This document shows, one piece after another, positions 1 through 9,084 of a stretch of DNA of 32,760 nucleotides. The notes beneath the pieces are model-generated. The model searched no databases, was not told the DNA's origin, and worked only from the letters and a program-made list of their open reading frames with translations. Origin of the DNA: Sergeia podlipaevii. Taxonomy: Eukaryota > Euglenozoa > Kinetoplastea > Trypanosomatida > Trypanosomatidae. Each line of letters opens with the position of its first letter. Position 1 is the first letter of the stretch. Location: assembly GCA_030849805.1 (NCBI GenBank), contig JASANZ010002009.1, positions 1 through 32,760 of the forward strand, read 5' to 3'. The position numbers were made by a program, and so were the translations under genes.

Positions 1-1233
1 CACCACAGTGGTAAGCGGGATATAGCCGTCACTGGAGAGCACTTCATTCCACATGGATTCCTTCTGGAGCATAACATCATAGGGGCTTTTCAGACGCAGT
101 ACGTTGCACAGTGCAGTAGTGATGGCGAATGTGTCAACAGGAGGATAGTTACTCAAATTCTTCGTACGCAAATCTTCCGCTTTTCCTTGGCATACCTTCA
201 TGAAGGCCTTCCCTTCCTCAATGACAAAGGTGTACAGCTCAGCAACGGACGGGAACAACCCTTCACGCGTTGTGTCATCGCTTCTTTGGAGTAGTGCGTA
301 GACAGAGGTGATCACGTTGCTGCCAGTGTGCTTCCATAGCGCAGATAAAGGCACGCATTTCCATTTCTGTGAGCATAACAAATCCTGTACACTTTCACTG
401 CTTGGGGCTCCTTCCGCCAGTAATGAAGAAGCCTCATACTGATCTGCTTCAAACGACAGCTCTTTAGACTGTGCAAGCAGTGTCAGCGAATAACCCCGCA
501 TCAGCAGTGCTTCCACCAGTATCTCCACACGTTGGTCGTGGGTCAAGCCTCGCAGCCGCTTGGTAGGTGAGAAATACGATATAATGAGCGGTAGCACCTC
601 CTGATAAGTGGCTCTGTGCGTGCGAACGTCATCCATAAATGGAAGAGCAAATTGGGCAGCCGCAAGTAATTTATTAGGGGCATAAGTGAGCAGTAGCACG
701 ATAGTGACGTCAAAAAGAAAGCGTAGGTCGCGACGAAACTTCAATTGATCCGTGATCATCGACTCTCGTGCTCTAACCATCTCTGGAGATACCACTGCAT
801 CTGCGCTTTTTTCTTGGTTTTTCATAACGTCCGTGATGCGCGCCATGAGGATATCCATCAACGTATCATCGTTCAAGAAGGACTGCTCGTGCAGAGTGAG
901 GGCGGCTGTGTCTGCTTCTGGGAACAGCGAAGTGCACGCGTCAACCGCGAGTGCTTTGAGGTACTTCTCACAGACAGGGTGTGCCCAGATCTGGCACCAT
1001 GCAAGACCGTCTTCAACACAGCCATAGCCCACCGTGTCAGGGGTGCGGAAGAACTGCTCTATTTGTGCCTCGGTCTTAAAGCACCGAGATGACAAGATGA
1101 AGGCACGATAAAGTTCAAGGTGAATTGCTGTGTGGCGCAGAGAAATGCAGCTGTTCATCAGGTCTTCTACTGTATTGTGTGATCGTGAGATAGCGCTAGT
1201 GGGTCCACATGCAATCGTACGTGACGTATCCAT
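1..1233 (-). CDS. hypothetical protein, N-terminal 411 residues (C-terminus beyond window)
   Basis: An uninterrupted minus-strand frame runs from an ATG at 1233 to the window edge, 411 codons without a stop; the C-terminus lies outside. I do not recognise the family. The visible part looks globular and mostly helical, with scattered cysteines, a leucine-rich stretch near residues 173-185 (roughly positions 680-720) that is too short and interrupted to call a membrane span, and no signal peptide. Codon use resembles the other genes here. The start is supported by a T-rich tract and a TATAG acceptor 19 bases upstream (1253-1254), and the frame is unlikely to be a shadow because the opposite strand has only short ORFs. 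It is last in the visible part of the minus-strand cluster. Reading frame is confident; function is unknown. Confidence 0.8.
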   Translation of the reverse strand, partial: MDTSRTIACGPTSAISRSHNTVEDLMNSCISLRHTAIHLELYRAFILSSRCFKTEAQIEQFFRTPDTVGYGCVEDGLAWCQIWAHPVCEKYLKALAVDACTSLFPEADTAALTLHEQSFLNDDTLMDILMARITDVMKNQEKSADAVVSPEMVRARESMITDQLKFRRDLRFLFDVTIVLLLTYAPNKLLAAAQFALPFMDDVRTHRATYQEVLPLIISYFSPTKRLRGLTHDQRVEILVEALLMRGYSLTLLAQSKELSFEADQYEASSLLAEGAPSSESVQDLLCSQKWKCVPLSALWKHTGSNVITSVYALLQRSDDTTREGLFPSVAELYTFVIEEGKAFMKVCQGKAEDLRTKNLSNYPPVDTFAITTALCNVLRLKSPYDVMLQKESMWNEVLSSDGYIPLTTVV

Positions 1234-1704
1234 CTTTGGGCAACATCAACCACTATAGCAACAACAACAACGACAAAAAAATGTATGAAAACAGAAATAG
1301 CACTAAAAGCTCTGCAGTATATGTTTGTTTGATTTTTTTTCCTCTGCAGTTGTTTTCAATGCTTGCCAAATGCCATAGATAAATAAAAGAAACAAGAAAT
1401 AAATATAGATTTGAGTTAAATAAAAACAAAGAAGTACTTTTTTTTTAAGAGGGAGAGAGAGAAAGAGATTCCGATATGTTGCATCAAAAGAAAACGCGAC
1501 TGATAAAAGATTTTTTTTTAAAGGCAGCAGGGGGGTTGTAAACAAACAAACAGAAAAAGGACTGAGAAAATTCTAGTTGTTATCACCTCTATGTAATGTA
1601 TATGTAACGTGCATTGCTCTTTTTTTTTTATAGTTGAAAATATCTCTCTGCTCTCCATCAATATAGAAATGTGAGAAATATGCAATACTCCACCTCCTCA
1701 CGTA
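1234..1704. other. intergenic spacer, 471 bases
   Basis: AT-rich spacer with a purine run on the plus strand near 1450-1471 (pyrimidines on the transcribed strand) and several A/T homopolymers. The short frames across it are A/T-run artefacts. It should hold the 3' UTR of the 223-residue gene and the 5' UTR of the left-edge gene. Confidence 0.6.
1253..1300 (-). promoter_or_regulatory. candidate spliced-leader acceptor for the left-edge gene
   Basis: On the minus strand a T-rich tract (about 1261-1300) is followed by TATAG at 1253-1254, the first AG after it, leaving a 19-base 5' UTR before the ATG at 1233. Inferred from sequence pattern only. Confidence 0.45.
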
Positions 1705-2376
1705 CTACTTGAGTAAAAACACGTTATATACCTCTCTGGGAATTGTCGCCGCCACACTCCATGTGACTCGCAGATCACCACTTTCACCAGAGGACGCAAC
1801 GTTCAACAATGGGAAGACACCAGAACCAACGCCACTGCCCACTCCTTCGCTATCACCCGCCTTCGCCGACGCTTCCGCATCAACATCCTTGTAAAATGCC
1901 TCTCCACGCACTTGCAAAAATGTCGCTATTTGACACAGCATATGCTGTATAGCGTCGACTAGCGGTGCTTGCTCTCCCCCAGCGGCAGTAGTATCCAAGT
2001 AACACAGAAGCGTCTCTATATTCTCTTCCCAGCAGGCCGAACGTGTCCGAGGTGATGCGGCAGTGGAGCTCCTTCTTCTACGTTTGACAGTCATCCCATC
2101 ATCACCATCATCAGTACTAGGGCTAGTTACAATCACTACTTCTGCAAGAGCCTTTAGTGTATCTTGTACATCACTCTCACCACCAGAATTGCTGAGACCT
2201 CCATCCCGTAGGTGGATGCGAATACACTCCAGGGCATCTTCTATCACAGTCGCAATGGCAGCGAGTGCGCCATCGCCGCTACTATCTGCAAACACACTCC
2301 GCATAAACCCCCGCTCGGTGAGGAAAAAGCATCGCCGCCTCAGCGGAAGATTCGCAATAAAGAGCCTGTCACTCAT
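1705..2376 (-). CDS. hypothetical protein, 223 residues
   Basis: Complete minus-strand frame from ATG 2376 to TAG 1705. No recognised domain. The N-terminal third is basic and hydrophobic (residues 1-30, with an RRR cluster), followed by a helical segment about 37-57, a polar/acidic linker, an Arg/Lys cluster near residue 99 (KRRRRSS) that could act as a nuclear localisation signal, another helical segment about 118-150, and a Gly/Ser-rich low-complexity segment near 178-190. A (CT)n tract and T-run ending in AG lie immediately upstream, supporting the start. Coding status is likely because the frame is long for this AT-rich neighbourhood and its composition matches nearby genes; function is unknown. 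Confidence 0.7.
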   Translation of the reverse strand: MSDRLFIANLPLRRRCFFLTERGFMRSVFADSSGDGALAAIATVIEDALECIRIHLRDGGLSNSGGESDVQDTLKALAEVVIVTSPSTDDGDDGMTVKRRRRSSTAASPRTRSACWEENIETLLCYLDTTAAGGEQAPLVDAIQHMLCQIATFLQVRGEAFYKDVDAEASAKAGDSEGVGSGVGSGVFPLLNVASSGESGDLRVTWSVAATIPREVYNVFLLK

Positions 2377-2779
2377 GTCGCCTAAAAAAATAAATTTTTT
2401 TATAGTAATGATAATTGAGAGAGAGAGAGAGAGAGAGAGAGCGCACCTAAATGTTTAATTACTTATTTTCTTTTGTCTATGATGTACGTCACTGCACTGA
2501 AAAAGAATGTTAAAAAGAGAGGAAAATTGTAAGAACGAGTTTTTTTTTTAAAAAAAAAAAAGTAATATACGAATAAAACTGACCAACAACGATGACACGC
2601 ACACAACTATTGGTGTGCTATCTTTGTTTCCCATCGCGAAAGAGAACGACTGGTCTCAGGTGTCTTGGAGTGTCCAAATATAACGTTACTATACAAAAAA
2701 GAAGAAGAAAAAAAAAGAAAAAAAAGAAAACTCACTATTGGCAAAAGTTTATTCGCGTCTACGAGGCGAGCATTCCAAT
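2377..2779. other. intergenic spacer, 403 bases
   Basis: AT-rich spacer with the (GA)n microsatellite, T9/A11 runs near 2541-2562 and an A/G-rich block near 2695-2730 on the plus strand. No gene seen. Confidence 0.6.
2382..2441 (-). promoter_or_regulatory. pyrimidine tract and candidate splice acceptor, including (CT)n
   Basis: The plus strand has a perfect (GA)n run at 2417-2441, which is (CT)n on the transcribed strand. It is followed by an A/T stretch and a T7AG ending at 2382, five bases before the ATG at 2376. A 5-base 5' UTR would be very short, so a different AG may be used. Confidence 0.4.
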
Positions 2780-3883
2780 TCAGCTGGACAGACGTAGCCA
2801 GAAGTCCCTGTCGATGGTATCCTCTATCACGATATCTGTATCAGTGGATGAGTCCTCAGTCACATCTTTTCCGTGTGAACCATCGCAGTCTGCACAGGCC
2901 CCTGTTTCATTCATCAATGCTGATGCGGCAGTTTGACTTCCATCGTGCTTTAAAGCAGTATCAGGCAACGGTCCGCTTGAGAAAGCGGAGGAAACATGCT
3001 CCGCTGCCAGCACAGAGTCCGGCGCACATTGAGCAAGCATTCGCAATCGTTCGTCCTTCTCCAGAGCAGCCGTGACGACACCCAGAAGAGAGTCTGTACT
3101 ACTCGGCCCCCAATCTTCAGTGAGCATAGTTGAGAGCACCTTGAGAGCAGTTGCATTCCGGCTATCAAGAAGAGCCCACGAGTGGTAAATGGAGGCACAC
3201 AAATATCTAGACAGCTCATCTTTTGCTTCAGACAAATATTCAGCAACCAGCACGATAAGATCTCGCAACTGACGCTGCGGCACCAGCGACGCCGCTGAAG
3301 CGCACAAGTGAACCACCTGCACAAACCCAGGAGAGGCTGGTGGCACTAGACCAAGTCTTTGGTCTAAAACCCGGCATAAATCAACCACTTCGGCAAGCGA
3401 GCAGAGCAGGGCACTGTGATCACCTCCGCGAATGCCAGCTCCACTGGAGCGTAGGTGCGTTCTCACAAGTTGCAAACTCACAATAGGGGCACGCAGAGAA
3501 AACTCAGCAGCTGCTGACGTGGCTCTTTGTACTGTGGTTGTGGTTGGGCTCGTAGATACTGTCGTGGCGGAGTGCAGTTGATCTCGTGCAAACATAAGAC
3601 AGCTACGTAACTCACTCTGCGAAATGGCCAACTGTGCGGCACGCGCCTGTCGCTCCACAGCCTTTGCGAAGTACGCATGCATAGCCGCATGCACTGCATG
3701 AGCATCTACTTGCTCCTCTTCTTTTCTCTTTGGTGACTCTTCAACTTGGTGTTGCAACATCGTGCGGCCCATACGCACAAACAGCTCTGATAACACTGCC
3801 TGAGTATCGCTGTCCGCCCCATGTCCTCCTGCATTGTTGCGCCTGACAGCCGCGGAGTCGGTCCCAACACTACACGATGCCAT
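2780..3883 (-). CDS. hypothetical helical protein with acidic C-terminus, 367 residues
   Basis: Frame from ATG 3883 to TGA 2780. The open frame reaches back to a GTG at 4000, but that part translates a (TA)n repeat and polypyrimidine UTR, so I choose the ATG at 3883. The protein is rich in Ala, Leu, Ser and His and is predicted to be almost entirely helical. A charged segment with a KRKEEE run sits near residues 50-56, a Ser/Thr-rich linker near 108-125, helical-repeat-like sequence about 130-300, and an acidic Asp/Glu/Thr-rich tail over the last 40 residues. I do not recognise a family. Function unknown; a helical-repeat adaptor fold is only a guess. Confidence 0.72.
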   Translation of the reverse strand: MASCSVGTDSAAVRRNNAGGHGADSDTQAVLSELFVRMGRTMLQHQVEESPKRKEEEQVDAHAVHAAMHAYFAKAVERQARAAQLAISQSELRSCLMFARDQLHSATTVSTSPTTTTVQRATSAAAEFSLRAPIVSLQLVRTHLRSSGAGIRGGDHSALLCSLAEVVDLCRVLDQRLGLVPPASPGFVQVVHLCASAASLVPQRQLRDLIVLVAEYLSEAKDELSRYLCASIYHSWALLDSRNATALKVLSTMLTEDWGPSSTDSLLGVVTAALEKDERLRMLAQCAPDSVLAAEHVSSAFSSGPLPDTALKHDGSQTAASALMNETGACADCDGSHGKDVTEDSSTDTDIVIEDTIDRDFWLRLSS

Positions 3884-4639
3884 GATCTGACAAACAAAAA
3901 CGAATTGTGTGCGTTTATGAATTTGAGCAAGAAAAGGGGGGGGGAATACCGGTGATATGAGATATATATATATATATATATATAAACTATAAATATTCAC
4001 CTATTGCACAGGAACAGCGACGTCCTTTGGTGAGTACCTATACAAACATTCTTTCACATGAGGACATAAAAAAAAAAAATACAGCAGCAAATGAAAGGTA
4101 ATAGAAGGAGAGAGAAGAAGATATTGTTATATATATACAATTCTCTTTTAACTACCTCAGCAAGACACGCATTTGCGTAGCAAAGGGAGAAACACTTCCA
4201 CGCAGAACCCAAGAAGAAGACGAGTGCATGGCAGTCAAGTAGACACAGCTTTACAAATTGCGCAGATTTTGTATTGTTATATATATATATTATTAATATT
4301 ATTAAATCGCTCATTAACTACCACTAGCGATTATGTACACACAATAAATGAATAAATCATACCCTTAACCACGAGAGCATTTTAGTAGTCATAATAAATT
4401 TCATTTGAAAAAAAAAAAAATAGAGAGGTAACAAATTGAGTATAAAAAAAATGTGTGTTGTTTCTTTTTGTCATTGTTGAAAACGATTGAAGATGCTCCT
4501 GCGTGCGTACGAGACGAGTTGAGCAACATCAGATGCGCACGGAAAGAAACATGGGAAAGAGAAAGAAAAGAAAAAGGGAATAAATAACCGAATAAATTAT
4601 TTAATGTGGACAGCTGGTCGAGACGAACATACACTACTA
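3884..4639. other. intergenic spacer, 756 bases
   Basis: AT-rich spacer with a G10 run near 3936-3945 (C-run on the transcribed strand), a (TA)n run at 3962-3984, further TA blocks near 4127-4137 and 4279-4290, and A-runs at 4069-4079 and 4409-4421. Short frames here are low complexity. No gene seen. Confidence 0.6.
3962..3984. repeat. (TA)n microsatellite
   Basis: About 11 TA units, about 80 bases upstream of the ATG of the 367-residue gene. Confidence 0.9.
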
Positions 4640-5536
4640 CTACCACGCGTCATCCATAGCCGCATAGCCGCTCCACTTCTTGTCCCTTCCCTTTTGGTGC
4701 TTATCTTTGCGATGGCATTGACGCTTATCCATCTTGTAGTCCTCACGCGACAATCCCAGAGATGCATCCTTCATCGGCCGCTTCAAAATGGCCTTCTTCG
4801 CATCTGTCACCCCATGATCCTTATGATTCCCATTATGCGGCTGGTGATGTGAGGCGTTACCACCACCACCACCGCTTGTGCCGTTCTCTGCATCCACTTC
4901 AATTTCTACGCCACGTTTGCGAGCTGCCTTGGCTATCGCCTCCTCCTCGGTGAGCTGCAGCTTGGCGAGCTGCTCAGCCGTCATCTTGGCGTTGAGTTCT
5001 TCTTTATGAAAGCGGACCTTCGCCTCGTTGATTGCGTTGTTCTTGATGCCCTTCCCCTGAAAAGTGCGCTGCACCCACAACGGGTACTCTTCTCTATACA
5101 TTTTCCTCCAGTTTTTCTTGCCCTCGCTACGCTTCAGCGACGAAGGGTACAGGTAGCGCTTCTCTTCACTGAGATGGGCATCGCCCTCCTCCCACACCAA
5201 CTCCGTCCACCTGGCATTCCAGTAGCGGTTCATCGTGTGTGTACCGGCTGATGACATCTGTAGCTGTCGTCTTACGTCTTGACACACATGTTCCATCTTG
5301 AGCACCTGCTTGGGCTGGGTAAAGCTGGCTACCTCATCCCACATGAATAGCGCAGAGGAAACGGCCTTAGGCTTGGGACGCTTGTACTGGTACTCAGACG
5401 GCACTCCCCAATCATCCGCATCGGAGGTGTTGCTGCCCTTGTCCTCGTTGACTTGAAGCTTCGAGTGACGCTCACCTTTTTCATTCTTTCGAGGCTTCTT
5501 TGCGCTCCTAGCAGCTGCAGTTGAATTGCCTGTCAT
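4640..5536 (-). CDS. hypothetical basic/charged protein, 298 residues
   Basis: Frame from ATG 5536 to TAG 4640. Eight more in-frame codons exist upstream but begin with TTG, so the ATG is preferred; a strong T/C tract with AG lies 57 bases upstream. The N-terminus is Lys/Arg-rich (residues 10-30), suggesting nuclear or nucleolar import. A tryptophan-rich central region (about 105-175) contains several W and Y residues spaced through charged helices and looks like the conserved core. A Lys/Glu/Ala helical, probably coiled-coil segment covers about 175-220, then a Gly/Asn/His low-complexity insert, and a basic His/Lys-rich C-terminus ending in an acidic-aromatic tail. Family not recognised. An RNA-binding or ribosome-assembly role would fit the composition but is inference. 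Confidence 0.75.
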   Translation of the reverse strand: MTGNSTAAARSAKKPRKNEKGERHSKLQVNEDKGSNTSDADDWGVPSEYQYKRPKPKAVSSALFMWDEVASFTQPKQVLKMEHVCQDVRRQLQMSSAGTHTMNRYWNARWTELVWEEGDAHLSEEKRYLYPSSLKRSEGKKNWRKMYREEYPLWVQRTFQGKGIKNNAINEAKVRFHKEELNAKMTAEQLAKLQLTEEEAIAKAARKRGVEIEVDAENGTSGGGGGNASHHQPHNGNHKDHGVTDAKKAILKRPMKDASLGLSREDYKMDKRQCHRKDKHQKGRDKKWSGYAAMDDAW

Positions 5537-5593
5537 TAGTGTAGAAAAAGGAAAAAGCAAACGAGCTACACCTAAAAATTGTTTATTTGCTTT

Positions 5594-5610
5594 CTAAGAA
5601 AAAAGAAAGA
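5594..5610 (-). promoter_or_regulatory. candidate spliced-leader acceptor for the 298-residue gene
   Basis: Minus-strand pyrimidine run at 5596-5610 followed directly by AG at 5594-5595, giving a 57-base 5' UTR. A second AG after a T-run lies at 5572-5573. Confidence 0.5.
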
Positions 5611-6296
5611 ATTATTTCTTAAAGTTGTTCAGCACGCTAACCGTTTTCCTCTCGGCAATGCTGTGATAAGATATGGTTTCGCTAAAATAAAATCAAATAC
5701 ACGAACTCTCACAGACAACAAAATCAAATTTATAAGCAAAAAACAAACAGGAGAGATGTCTTCCAGCGATGTGAGAAAAGTTTCAGCTTCGTAAGATATG
5801 TACTCTACTGCTCCAGAAAAATATTCTTATATTATCCCACTCTATTTTTTTTTTTTTTAGTGAAGAAGGGGAAATGATATGTTGAAAAGCTTAGCACCTT
5901 GCTATCCTTATTATGCGTACTGCGTAAAAATAATTTTAAAAAGACTGCTTTGAATAAAGGAGGATGATAAAAAAAGGAAAGAAGGATAGAAAAATAGTGA
6001 TTATTGTTATATATTCACAGATAAATAGATAAGTCAATAAGATGTAATCAATCCATAGGCGGGCACATCATCCATTGCTTGTCACGAGAGCGAACAGCAC
6101 AGTGTGGGAAATTAGGCTTCGTCAGCATCAAAGAGAGTGCCGAATAAGAGACAGAGAAGAATAAGAGGAAAAAAACATTTTCGGTGTTGACATGAAAGGC
6201 ATCCACAACTAAGAATTTAACGAGGAGCGTGACTACCACGACTCTGACCATACAGTAGATTCTCAATAATCTTTTCGTCCATAGAGGCAAAATCTT

Positions 6297-6551
6297 TCAA
6301 AATGCACGGAAACCTTCTCTCCCGACCCTCTCTTCCTCCCCCGACCCTCTCTTCCCCTGTAGGATCCAAGGACCGCTGTCGCCAATGCCTTCCAGGCTAT
6401 AGTGGTAAGTCTCCATCAAGATGAGTGGGGCTATGGCGGATTTGGAAAAAAGGTCGTTGTAGGGGTTCAAGCTCCTCTGAACCGCCTTCAACCATGGCGG
6501 TATGTAGATGACCCCCTCACAACTATTCAGTCTTTGAGGTTGACTGACATT
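6297..6551 (-). pseudogene. possible decayed coding fragment (84 codons, no good start)
   Basis: Within the AT-rich spacer, the minus strand holds an open frame of about 84 codons bounded by a TGA near 6554 and a stop at 6297. It has no usable ATG at its beginning. The translation between about 6370 and 6530 has protein-like composition (aromatic, Pro and Leu residues, e.g. the motif YIPPWLKAV), and base composition is GC-richer than the flanks. It ends in a duplicated 18-19-base unit that shifts into low complexity. This could be a relic of a gene or mobile element, or chance. I do not recognise a parent family. Confidence 0.25.
6311..6362 (+). repeat. two-copy pyrimidine-rich tandem repeat ending in AG
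   Basis: On the plus strand a nearly pure C/T tract contains two copies of an 18-19-base unit built on CCCGACCCTCTCTTCC, and ends in GTAG. It has the form of a splice acceptor, but on the strand opposite to all genes, and no plus-strand gene follows. Confidence 0.7.
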
Positions 6552-6759
6552 AACTGACCGTCAACAACGTTTATCTGAGTGGAACTTGCTATAAAAAAAA
6601 AAATGCGATTACACCTACAATGATTTGAAAGAGCAATATAGTAAGCCCTTTTCTCAGCAAGTATTTGTAGAGACAAAAGGAGGTAGGAGTCCAGAACAAA
6701 AAAAGTAAGTACGAGAAACTACACTATTAAATAACATACTAGGAACAGCCCCCCCCCCC

Positions 6760-6760
6760 N
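6760..6760. other. undetermined base next to a C homopolymer
   Basis: The single N follows a run of eleven C bases. This marks an assembly or sequencing uncertainty in a non-coding spacer, so no gene call depends on it. Confidence 0.95.
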
Positions 6761-7147
6761 TCTCCATTCATCTCACAAGCTCCTTTATATATATATATAA
6801 AGCACGACGCAAGCCCTGTGTCACCTTTTTTCGTACTCTCCCCCCCCCCCCATTCTCCTTCTAGTGAGAGCAAAGAAAAAAAAGAAGAACAGCATCTCGA
6901 AGTACAGCGTTGAACGGAGACAATTTTTTTTTAAAAAAGAAGCGACCTAGCCGACAAAAAAGGGGAAAAGAAAACAACCACCACCTGTAGAAGAGCTGTA
7001 AGAAAAGTTATCAATAACAATATTCTAGACAACCAATTCATCACATCAGTACACCTCTTCATGATTATGCCTTGTTCCATCTATCAAAAGAAAGCAATCA
7101 GCAAATCTAATGCAATCTTTCATCTTCCTCTTCCTTCCCACAGTCAC

Positions 7148-7483
7148 TTAGCTGCCCGCTACATCCACGGTAGTAATAAGCTTCGTCATCATATTGGCGA
7201 CATTGTCCATACGGCTATCGGTAAGACCATGCAGCTCTTGCAGCTGCTTCTCCGTCTCACGTGTCAGAGCAGCATATTCAATAGTGGCACCACTGTTCTC
7301 CTGCTCACGGTAACGATCGCACTCCGCGTCTCTCTCCTTACGGAACGATCCCACTTCGCGCTCGGCGTCGGTCTTTGCCTGCTTCACTTTTTGTTGCTTT
7401 CGAGCCTTGGCGTCGGCGATAATGCTGTTGCGGCGCTCCTCCGCGGCCAAAAGCTTCTGCACGTTATCCTGCTTGGGAGGCAT
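7148..7483 (-). CDS. V-type proton ATPase subunit G
   Basis: Complete 111-residue frame, ATG 7483 to TAA 7148. The sequence is a single charged helix with the hallmark N-terminal pattern of V-ATPase subunit G: a LLAAEERR start, then regularly spaced Ala/Lys/Arg with KQAK and a Glu/Arg heptad-like continuation to about residue 62. Length fits the family (about 105-120 residues). Subunit G pairs with subunit E to form the peripheral stalks that hold V1 against rotation, so this protein should act on acidocalcisomes, endosomes and other acidic organelles. No membrane span or leader is present, as expected. A T-rich tract and AG lie 90 bases upstream. Its neighbours are functionally unrelated. 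Confidence 0.88.
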   Translation of the reverse strand: MPPKQDNVQKLLAAEERRNSIIADAKARKQQKVKQAKTDAEREVGSFRKERDAECDRYREQENSGATIEYAALTRETEKQLQELHGLTDSRMDNVANMMTKLITTVDVAGS

Positions 7484-8595
7484 GGTGATAGTAAATGTAT
7501 ATAGTTTTTTTTTTGCTCGTAATACGAACCAGATAAATGATGTATATCCGTATATATCTATACGTAGATGAGCTTTTGAAAAAAAAAGAGATAGCGGTGG
7601 TAGTCAGGTGTCGATAAATGCGCGTTCAAAGGTTAGGCGGCGCCAAGAGCGGATATAAATATAGATGCTATCTTTTAAAAAAAGGAAAAATAATGATAAA
7701 GACAAAAAAAATAAAAATCGTTCAACGACTAACGCGTTTACTATATTTGAGGTACACTATGACTATGGCAAACAGTAAGAAAAAAAAAAAGAGACAAATT
7801 AATATAATTGGGTGAAAGAAGAGGAAGATTAAAAAAAAAAAAAGAACAGTTCTTTGAAGAAAAAAAAAGGTGGAGAATACAAACAAAAAGGCCCTCCTGC
7901 TAACAGTTATACTAAAAAGATAATGTCGGCAAGTTCCGTGCATAACGGTTGAAAACGGGGGTTCATCAGCAAACATGTCTACGATATATATATATATTTC
8001 TTTCTTTGTTGTTCAATTGGTGTTTTTTTTTCCTTTGGTTGTTGTTGTTGAGCATTCTATCAGTATTTACTTCATATTTATAGACGAGAAATGAAACACC
8101 CCTAACATATTGCGAGTGTATGTGATCTAAAGAAAAAAAAGAAAAGAAAGAAATGCCAAAAAAAAGGAACTGTACTCACACACAAATATATATATATATT
8201 GCTATTGTACATATTCCATGCTTCCAAACGTTTTCAAATGGGAGCAAAAAAAAAGTGCTGAAGTAATCCACGCCGTAGCAACACTCACAAATAATAAACA
8301 AGGGAGTACAAAGATAGTAACAAAAAAATATATCTGAAAAATCAGGCGTTTCCTCAATCTTTTACTAAAGCGAGAGAGGAGGGAGAAAAAAAAAAACAGC
8401 AACACCAACAGCACGACACATAACGAAAGCTACCTATATCAACATCAACACAATCAAAGATAAGAAAAAATAAAAATAGAAAATATGTATACTCTTTGGC
8501 TCATGTGAGCACACTGTAAAAGCCGCGCTCCACCTTCGTATATCAATTCCTTTCCTCCTTCTCCTTTGTTGCCATTTTTGTTTTTCGTCTCCTCT
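7484..8595. other. intergenic region, 1.1 kb
   Basis: Very AT-rich; many A-runs on the plus strand (U-runs in the transcript), a (TA)n at 7984-7995 and another near 8187-8199. It should contain the 3' UTR of the WD-repeat gene and the 5' UTR of V-ATPase G. Short frames are dominated by Phe/Leu or Lys from homopolymers and are not supported. Confidence 0.6.
7573..7590 (-). promoter_or_regulatory. candidate spliced-leader acceptor for V-ATPase G
   Basis: Minus-strand CTC-T9-C tract (7579-7590), then CAAAAG with AG at 7573-7574; the implied 5' UTR is 89 bases. Confidence 0.4.
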
Positions 8596-9052
8596 TCAAA
8601 TAGAGGGCAAACACTGTGGAGCGCGGCTACCTGGCTGGCCATGATTCTTCTGCTGTCGCGCTGACACTCCCATGGCGCTGGAGGAGGAGCTCACAGAGTG
8701 ATGAGAGGAGCGGCGCGATGCGGCATGGCTCGTGTGAACTGAATTATTACCACACTGCACCGCAGGGATGTCTTTCACGGTACTCGCTCCCTTCGCAGTG
8801 CCGATGCGTCCCCATGACTGCATGAGGATGCTCTTGCCCTTGTTTCTCCTCTGGAGAGCCATCTGACGCCGGTTGATCCGCACGGGCATATTCCCGCCAA
8901 GCGATGGCGCAAAAACATAGGCCACACCAGCACCACTGCCCCCGGTACACGCTTTAGGGAACAGCACTGGACATCCCAAGTCGGCGGCGGCTTTAACCGT
9001 TGTGCGTGAACGAGTAGCGTCTTCCACGCCGCGTTCACCGCTAAGGTTGTTG

Positions 9053-9084
<32 letters not shown>

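Larger units (their letters stand above)
5537..7147. other. long intergenic region, 1.6 kb
   Basis: The longest gene-free stretch in the window. It is mostly AT-rich with homopolymers: T12 near 5848-5859, C11 followed by an undetermined base (N at 6760), C12 near 6841-6852 and a (TA)n block at 6788-6799. The exception is a GC-richer island at about 6290-6560, described separately. No complete gene is supported. Confidence 0.6.

Noticed and set aside
1303..1545. 80-codon minus-strand frame rich in Phe/Leu
   Set aside because: Composed of T-runs and pyrimidine tracts in the spacer; it is typical UTR sequence.
3884..4000. 39-residue N-terminal extension of the 367-residue protein
   Set aside because: It starts with GTG and translates a (TA)n repeat and the polypyrimidine tract as an Ile/Tyr run, so it is UTR.
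6048..6290. 80-codon minus-strand frame with a hydrophobic centre
   Set aside because: Lies in AT-rich spacer, and its hydrophobicity comes largely from T-rich sequence; no acceptor or homologous motif is seen.
6395..6485. tRNA-like pattern on the plus strand (TAGTGGTAAG, then GGTTCAAGCTCC)
   Set aside because: The elements resemble the A and B boxes, but they are about 65 bases apart, the supposed T-stem has mismatches, and no acceptor stem pairs.
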